The position numbers were made by a program, and so were the translations under genes. Below are positions 59,356 to 64,000 of a stretch of 64,000 bases of DNA, piece by piece. How positions within the stretch are numbered: the stretch's first letter is position 1; each line of letters opens with the position of its first letter. The DNA comes from Acidimicrobiia bacterium UBA5794. GTDB taxonomy: Bacteria; Actinomycetota; Acidimicrobiia; Spongiisociales; UBA5794. Below the pieces are notes generated by a model. The model was not told the origin of the DNA and ran no database searches. It saw only the letters and a list, made by a program, of their open reading frames with translations. The stretch covers positions 215,057 to 279,056 of the forward strand of contig DIDS01000020.1 in NCBI GenBank assembly GCA_002418265.1, in the 5' to 3' direction.

Positions 59356-60342
59356 ATGACAGCAACCATCCCCCCCAGATCGCTCCCTGTGTCGGACCAC
59401 GCCGTTCGTCGCTTCGAGGACATTCGTGATCTCCTCCCCGACGTGAACAACCCGACACCCCTTGTGCGGGTGCGTAATTCGCTCGTGGTGGACAACGTCT
59501 ACCTCAAGCTCGAATGGTTGAATCCGTTCGGTTCCATCAAGGACCGCGCAGCCCAGTATCTGGTACAGGGAATGATCGAAAGGGGCGCTCTCGACAATCG
59601 TGAACTCGTCGAGGCGTCATCAGGGAACACAGCCATAGCGCTTGCCGCGATGGGTGCGATCAATGACACCAAGGTCACGATCACGATTCCTGACGGCGTT
59701 CCCGAGGAGACGAAGACAATCCTTCGCATGCTCGGTGCCGAGGTGTGGGAGACACCCGACGAACTCTGCCCCGTCGATCATCCCAAGGATGGAGCGATCG
59801 CTCTCGCGAGGTCACTCGCCGCGTCTGAGGGTGGCACTCGTTACGTCATGGCCGATCAGTACGAGAATCCCGATAACGTCAAGGCCCATTTTGAGACCAC
59901 CGGCCCCGAGATCTGGAGCCAGACCGAGGGTCAGATCTCGGCGTTTTTCGCTGGTTTTGGAACCTGCGGAACGCTCACGGGAACCGGGCGGTATCTCAAG
60001 GAGCAGAACCCCGACATCCGGGTCATTGCCATCGAGCCGTATGCGGGGCACCGGCTTCCGGGTCTCAAGAGCTTTGCAGAAGCCAACGAACCCGGAAACC
60101 TCGATCGGAGCGTCATTGACGAGGTTGTCAAGGTCCACGACGATGATGCCTATGCGATGACGCTGCGTCTCCATCGTCGTGACGGCCTCATGGTTGGTTT
60201 GTCCACGGGAGCCATCGCACACGCGATCGATCAACACGACAGCCTCGGTGATGGTCTCATCGTCGGCGTCTCCCCGGACGCCAGTACGAAGTACACCTCG
60301 TATTTCACCGAGAGGCTCGGAAGCGAGGGGTTGCCCTCGTGA
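59356..60342 (+). CDS. Cysteine synthase family PLP protein
   Basis: A 328-residue PLP beta-replacement enzyme of the cysteine synthase/CysM family. The PLP lysine is K62 (FGSIKDRAA), and the substrate loop SSGNTAIALA and GFGTCGTLTGTGRYL glycine-rich block are conserved. It could use O-acetylserine, O-phosphoserine or an unusual sulfur donor; the adjacent TusA and DsrE-type genes point to sulfur-carrier-linked supply. ATG at 59356 with GGAG upstream; the frame is open farther upstream through the leader but that part is shadow. Under cysteine attenuation. First structural gene of a three-gene operon. Confidence 0.9.
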   Translation: MTATIPPRSLPVSDHAVRRFEDIRDLLPDVNNPTPLVRVRNSLVVDNVYLKLEWLNPFGSIKDRAAQYLVQGMIERGALDNRELVEASSGNTAIALAAMGAINDTKVTITIPDGVPEETKTILRMLGAEVWETPDELCPVDHPKDGAIALARSLAASEGGTRYVMADQYENPDNVKAHFETTGPEIWSQTEGQISAFFAGFGTCGTLTGTGRYLKEQNPDIRVIAIEPYAGHRLPGLKSFAEANEPGNLDRSVIDEVVKVHDDDAYAMTLRLHRRDGLMVGLSTGAIAHAIDQHDSLGDGLIVGVSPDASTKYTSYFTERLGSEGLPS

Positions 60343-60376
60343 CGAAGGACACCAAAACCAAGAGGATGTTGCAACC

Positions 60377-60637
60377 ATGACACGAGACGACACAATCCAA
60401 AAAGAACCCACCGAAACGCTTGACACTTCGGGCATGCTTTGCCCGCTCCCTGTCTACAAGGCGGGTTTGGCTCTCAAGGGTCTCGAGCAGGGCGATGTAC
60501 TCAGACTGGTCTGCACCGACCCGGGATCACTTGCGGACATCCCAGCGTTTGCACGCCAAGGAGGGCACGTTCTCCTTGAGGTTGATGATCAGGGTTCGAC
60601 CCAGACCTTCTTGATTGAGAAGGGACCTGGCTCATGA
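60377..60637 (+). CDS. TusA-like sulfurtransferase
   Basis: An 86-residue TusA/SirA/YedF-family sulfur carrier. The signature CPxP is at C22-P23-L-P25 (SGMLCPLPVYKAGLAL), and the domain LRLVCTDPGSLADIPAFARQ follows. It would bind persulfide sulfur on C22 and relay it. Its stop overlaps the DsrE gene start (ATGA). In actinobacteria a CysM-TusA-DsrE set suggests sulfur relay to cysteine synthesis or removal of excess sulfane sulfur. Confidence 0.92.
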   Translation: MTRDDTIQKEPTETLDTSGMLCPLPVYKAGLALKGLEQGDVLRLVCTDPGSLADIPAFARQGGHVLLEVDDQGSTQTFLIEKGPGS

Positions 60638-61146
60638 CCGTGGCAACCGAACCGGAAGCCGGTACACCACAGACCAAGGAGAGACCCAAACGTCTGGCAC
60701 TTGTTGCATCCAAGGGAACGCTTGATCAGGCCTATCCGCCCCTGATCCTGGCCCTCACCGCAGCCAGCCTCGGATGGGAGGTCGGCATTTACTTCACCTT
60801 CTACGGCCTCGACATCCTCCACAAGGACCGCTTCGAAAGTCTCAAGGTTGCATCGCTTGCGAATCCTGCCGGTCCGATCCAGGTGCCGAACATCGTTGGG
60901 GCAATCCCGGGAGCGACAGCGATGGCGACCAAGACGATGAAAAGGTGGATGGACAAAGCCGGCATGCCCACGATCCCCGAATTCATCGACATGACCCGGG
61001 ATCTTGACGTCAAGTTCTTTGCGTGTGCAACGACGATGGGTGTGATGGACGTTTCCGAGGATGACCTGATCAAAGGATGCGACATCGCAGGCGCCGCAGC
61101 CTTCCTGGACTACGCGGCCACTGCCGATGTCCAACTGTTCATCTGA
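60634..61146 (+). CDS. DsrE/DsrF-like sulfur-relay protein
   Basis: A 170-residue protein of the DsrE/F/H superfamily (DsrE2-like, longer N-terminus than DsrE). The core LALVASKGTLDQAYPPLILALTAA and the cysteine-containing DVKFFACATTMGVMDVSEDDLI segment, with the likely sulfur-binding Cys, are conserved. It is translationally coupled to TusA. Some DsrE2 proteins have membrane segments; this one has only a mildly hydrophobic region. Partner of TusA in persulfide relay by inference. Confidence 0.88.
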   Translation: MTVATEPEAGTPQTKERPKRLALVASKGTLDQAYPPLILALTAASLGWEVGIYFTFYGLDILHKDRFESLKVASLANPAGPIQVPNIVGAIPGATAMATKTMKRWMDKAGMPTIPEFIDMTRDLDVKFFACATTMGVMDVSEDDLIKGCDIAGAAAFLDYAATADVQLFI

Positions 61147-61164
61147 GCATGCCCGATCGAAAAA

Positions 61165-61605
61165 TCACTCAAGGCCGAGAATTTGCTTTTTCTTGGCGTC
61201 GAACTCAGCGTCGGTGAGGATGCCAGCGTCACGGAGTGAAGCCAGTTTCTCCAACTCGGCTACGTAGTCATCGGTGGGCGCAGGTGCTTGCCCCGGAGCT
61301 GCTGCTGCGGCGTCGGCCGTAGCTTCTCCGCCAGCCGCCTGGTCAAGGTCTTCTTGGGTGACGGGCTGCGCCTCGATGTTGAGATCAGCCATCGCCTGTT
61401 CGAGTTCGTCGTCCTCAAGTTCTTCGGGATTAACTCCCGTGTGCTCCTCAATACGCTCGGCATCCTTTTGGGACATCTTGTGGGCGCCGAATGCAACCAT
61501 TCCACCAACGAGGAGAATTCTGCGACGACGTCTCCGCCGACGGACTCGACGAGCTCGTGCCATCGGCCGTCCCGGTCCTACTGCTCGTCCACGTCTGCGT
61601 GGCAT
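61165..61605 (-). CDS. SHOCT-domain protein with basic N-terminus
   Basis: A 146-residue protein: a very basic Arg-rich start (RRRGRAVGPGRP...RVRRRRRRRR) leading into a short hydrophobic stretch (ILLVGGMVAFGAHKM), an acidic Ala/Glu middle, and a C-terminal SHOCT motif (ELEKLASLRDAGILTDAEFDAKKKQIL). SHOCT modules are short helices that mediate oligomer contacts. Function unknown. GAGGAG precedes the ATG. Faces the dsrE gene tail to tail. Confidence 0.8.
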   Translation of the reverse strand: MPRRRGRAVGPGRPMARARRVRRRRRRRRILLVGGMVAFGAHKMSQKDAERIEEHTGVNPEELEDDELEQAMADLNIEAQPVTQEDLDQAAGGEATADAAAAAPGQAPAPTDDYVAELEKLASLRDAGILTDAEFDAKKKQILGLE

Positions 61606-61776
61606 GGCGAAACTCCTCGCGTGTCACGGAACCCGACACAGATCCCTCTCTGCCTGAATATACCACTACGCCCTTGTGTGTTCAGCAGGCGGAATCGGTG
61701 CTGCGGTGCAGTTGCCTTTACGTCACGTTTCCGACGAAACGGCCAATCCGACCGTGAGTGTGCTTGAGTACGGCCT

Positions 61777-62406
61777 GTGAGCAGTCAGATTCTTCCCAAC
61801 GCACGGGCACATCCATGGCATGGCGTGACCCCCGGTCCCGATCCGCCGCAACTCGTCACTGCGTATATCGAGATCACCCCACGCGATGTCGTCAAGTACG
61901 AGCTCGACAAGGTGAGCGGTTTGCTGAAAGTGGATCGCCCACAACAAACCAGCAGTTCTCCGCCGACGCTCTACGGCTTGATCCCTCAGACATACTGCGG
62001 CACACAGGTGGCGGCGCTCAGTCCAGGGGCCGATGTTGCGGACGGTGACCCCCTTGACATCTGTGTGTTTTCGGAGCGACCGATTGATCGTGCGGACATC
62101 CTGCTGCCTGCCAAGGTGATCGGCGGTCTCCGGATGATCGACGGGGGAGAGGCTGATGACAAGATTGTCGCAGTGCTTGCCAACGACGAGATCTATGCGA
62201 GTGCTGAGGACCTCACGGATCTACCGATCCGTTTGATTGATCGGCTGGAGCATTACTTCCTCACTTACAAGCTCATTCCCGGTCGGGACCACCCGGTCTC
62301 GATCGAGGAACGATATGGACGCGAGCATGCGTTCCTGGTCGTTGAGGCGGCCATCGCCGACTACCAGAATGAGATCAAGATCTACCCCGATAGGGAGCAT
62401 GACTAA
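61777..62406 (+). CDS. ppa: Soluble inorganic pyrophosphatase
   Basis: A 209-residue family I pyrophosphatase. Active-site blocks are present: the YELDKVSGLL lysine/glutamate region, YGLIPQTYC, the metal motif DGDPLDICV (D-x-D-P-x-D type), and the KVIGGLRMIDGGEADDKIVAV block. It hydrolyses pyrophosphate released by biosynthesis. GTG start; 3 bp after its stop lies a 30-residue membrane ORF. Confidence 0.93.
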   Translation: MSSQILPNARAHPWHGVTPGPDPPQLVTAYIEITPRDVVKYELDKVSGLLKVDRPQQTSSSPPTLYGLIPQTYCGTQVAALSPGADVADGDPLDICVFSERPIDRADILLPAKVIGGLRMIDGGEADDKIVAVLANDEIYASAEDLTDLPIRLIDRLEHYFLTYKLIPGRDHPVSIEERYGREHAFLVVEAAIADYQNEIKIYPDREHD

Positions 62407-62409
62407 TCG

Positions 62410-62502
62410 ATGTCAAGGTCCTCAATCCTTGTCCGTATTGCTGTGATCGTGGTGGGTGCGTTCCTGATCGCCTCAGTCGTGACCGGCATGCTCCTGTATT
62501 AG
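62410..62502 (+). CDS. Small single-pass membrane protein (30 residues)
   Basis: An ORF of 31 codons just 3 bp after the pyrophosphatase stop: MSRSS then a hydrophobic helix (ILVRIAVIVVGAFLIASVVT) and GMLLY. No Shine-Dalgarno is obvious, but coupling to the upstream stop is possible. The hydrophobic composition is consistent with a real membrane micro-protein; chance cannot be excluded. Confidence 0.5.
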   Translation: MSRSSILVRIAVIVVGAFLIASVVTGMLLY

Positions 62503-62604
62503 TGGAACAAGACCCGCGGATTGACCAACACCGCTGATTGGTTACCATCGAGCGACGGAGGCGGCAGCACGTGTCGCTCGAAATTGACTCGTGGGCTCGA
62601 AATC

Positions 62605-63975
62605 ATGACGTGGACACCCGATAGCTGGCGCACCAAGACAGCGCTCCAACAGCCGATCTACCCCGATCCTGACGCGCTCGCCACGGTGGAGAAGGCACTT
62701 GCAACGTCGCCGCCGCTCGTCTTCGCCGGTGAGGCTCGCAGCCTACGCGAACAACTCAGGAAGGTCGCCCGTGGTGAGGCATTCCTGCTCCAAGGTGGAG
62801 ACTGTGCCGAGTCGTTCGCCGAGTTCCATGTGGACGTGATACGTGACACCTTCAAGGTCATGCTCCAGATGTCGGTCGTGCTTACTTACGGCGCCTCACT
62901 CCCAGTTGTGAAGGTCGGACGCCTCGCCGGCCAGTTTGCCAAGCCGAGATCAGAGGATTTCGAGACGCAGGACGGCGTGTCGCTTCCCAGCTATCGGGGC
63001 GACATCGTCAATGGGATTGCCTTCGACGCCGATTCTCGGATTCCTGATCCCGAGCGTCTCTTCAAGGCCTACCACCAGTCGGCCTTGACGTTGAATCTCC
63101 TGCGTGCATTCGCACAAGGAGGGATGGCCAATCTCGAACAGGTCCACCGATGGAATCTCGAGTTTGTCAAAGACACCGACCAGTCTGAGCGATACGAGCA
63201 GCTTGCTTCAGAACTCGACGAATCCCTGGCCTTCATGCGGGCGATTGGACTCACACCCGACACGGTCCGGCAGCTGAGCGAGACAGCCTTCTACACGAGC
63301 CATGAAGCCCTACTTCCCGGATATGAGCAAGCACTCACCCGCGTTGACTCCATGACCGGTGATTACTACGCATGTTCGGCACACATGTTGTGGATCGGAG
63401 ATCGAACCCGTCAGCTCGACGGGGCCCACGTGGAACTCCTCCGGGGGGTCGAGAATCCCATCGGGCTCAAGTGTGGTCCATCACTCACCCCGGATGAACT
63501 CGTGCGCCTGATCTCCGTTCTCGATCCCGAGAACGATCCGGGCCGACTCACACTCATCACCCGCCACGGTGCCGACGGCGTCGCAGACCACTTGCCCGGC
63601 CTCATCGAGGCCGTGACGAGGGAGGGTATGGAGGTCGTATGGTCCGTCGATCCCATGCACGGCAACACGATGGTGTCGGCCAACGGATACAAGACACGCC
63701 CATTTGAGCGCATCGTGTCCGAAGTCGAACAGTTCTTCGACATCCACCGCGCCTACGGAACCCATCCCGGCGGCGTCCATTTTGAGATGACGGGACAGAA
63801 CGTCACCGAATGCACGGGTGGAGCGATGAAGATCGAAGAGTCAAACCTCGCCGATCGGTATCACACCCATTGCGATCCACGCCTCAACGCCAGCCAAAGT
63901 CTTGAGTTCGCCTTCATCCTTGCCGATCAACTGCGTGCCTCACGCGGTGTCGAAAACGGCGGCAGGCGATCATAG
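62605..63975 (+). CDS. aroG: 3-deoxy-7-phosphoheptulonate synthase, class II
   Basis: A 456-residue class II (plant/Mycobacterium type) DAHP synthase, first step of aromatic amino acid synthesis (erythrose-4-phosphate + PEP). Conserved blocks: WRTKTALQQPIYPDPD, LLQGGDCAESFAEF, KVGRLAGQFAKPRS, LPSYRGDIVNGIAFDADSR, DPMHGNTMVSANGYKTRPFE, FEMTGQNVTECTGGA. The metal-binding Cys is in GGDC. The ATG at 62605 (MTWTPDSWRTK) matches usual N-termini; a longer in-frame start at 62521 is less likely. The gene is complete, ending at 63975. Confidence 0.96.
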   Translation: MTWTPDSWRTKTALQQPIYPDPDALATVEKALATSPPLVFAGEARSLREQLRKVARGEAFLLQGGDCAESFAEFHVDVIRDTFKVMLQMSVVLTYGASLPVVKVGRLAGQFAKPRSEDFETQDGVSLPSYRGDIVNGIAFDADSRIPDPERLFKAYHQSALTLNLLRAFAQGGMANLEQVHRWNLEFVKDTDQSERYEQLASELDESLAFMRAIGLTPDTVRQLSETAFYTSHEALLPGYEQALTRVDSMTGDYYACSAHMLWIGDRTRQLDGAHVELLRGVENPIGLKCGPSLTPDELVRLISVLDPENDPGRLTLITRHGADGVADHLPGLIEAVTREGMEVVWSVDPMHGNTMVSANGYKTRPFERIVSEVEQFFDIHRAYGTHPGGVHFEMTGQNVTECTGGAMKIEESNLADRYHTHCDPRLNASQSLEFAFILADQLRASRGVENGGRRS

Positions 63976-64000
63976 AGACCCCCGCCGGACGCAGAACTAG

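Overview
This 64 kb window reads as a high-GC actinobacterial chromosome, most likely class Acidimicrobiia or a close relative. The class is an inference from gene content: class II DAHP synthase, a mycobacterium-like lexA/LysM/nrdR cluster, a 13E12-type DUF222-HNH gene, FtsK, RNase J and RNase Y, an actinobacterial-style GAAC-N4-GTTC SOS box, and many TANNNT -10 boxes placed 6-9 nt before start codons (leaderless mRNAs). No rRNA, CRISPR array or complete transposase is visible. There are four tRNA genes: Gly-GCC, Cys-GCA, Val-GAC and Val-CAC.

Positions 1-24.4 kb are mostly core genome: the dapA 3' end, rnj and ftsK; a lipid/acyl-CoA patch (thioesterases, acyl-CoA synthetase); a three-gene 2-oxoacid dehydrogenase operon (E1a, E1b, E2; no E3); then PHP phosphatase, rimO, cinA, thpR, recA, rny, miaB, miaA, dapF, lexA, a LysM division-suppressor-like gene, nrdR, a membrane protein and dut. 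recA and the lexA/LysM pair carry SOS boxes.

Positions 24.4-31.2 kb contain tRNA-Gly, tRNA-Cys, a UPF0104-type membrane protein, and tRNA-Val(GAC) followed by three tandem ~148-bp repeats, each carrying a copy of the tRNA 3' end. Next come the C-terminal remnant of a tyrosine integrase and a four-gene minus-strand operon: ECF sigma factor, membrane protein with nine PGQSK repeats (putative anti-sigma), TadE and TadG. A mgtC-like gene follows. Positions 31.4-42.5 kb are mixed housekeeping: subtilase with SLH-like repeats, MFS transporter, nitronate monooxygenase-like enzyme, hpt, nfuA, DUF2237, a coiled-coil protein, plsB and a zincin.

Positions 42.56-47.12 kb look like a 4.5-kb genomic island at tRNA-Val(CAC). 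A 43-bp piece of the tRNA is repeated at the far end, and a 22-bp direct repeat lies just inside each end. Cargo is an AbiEi/AbiEii toxin-antitoxin pair and an ECF sigma factor with a membrane beta-propeller partner. A fourth copy of the ~148-bp unit lies directly outside the island.

Positions 47.2-64 kb carry two lipoproteins, a cation/Ca exchanger, an SDR, an AidB-like acyl-CoA dehydrogenase, an SOS-boxed leaderless DUF222-HNH gene, an antitoxin-toxin fusion remnant, a SulP transporter, a cystathionine gamma-synthase-like enzyme and an RRM protein. A cysteine-controlled unit follows: a leaderless five-cysteine leader peptide, an intrinsic terminator, then a cysteine synthase, TusA and DsrE operon. 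The window ends with a SHOCT protein, pyrophosphatase, a tiny membrane ORF and DAHP synthase.

The most unusual signals are the tRNA-Val repeat units at two loci, the cysteine leader attenuator, the shared SOS promoter geometry and the sigma/TadEG operon.
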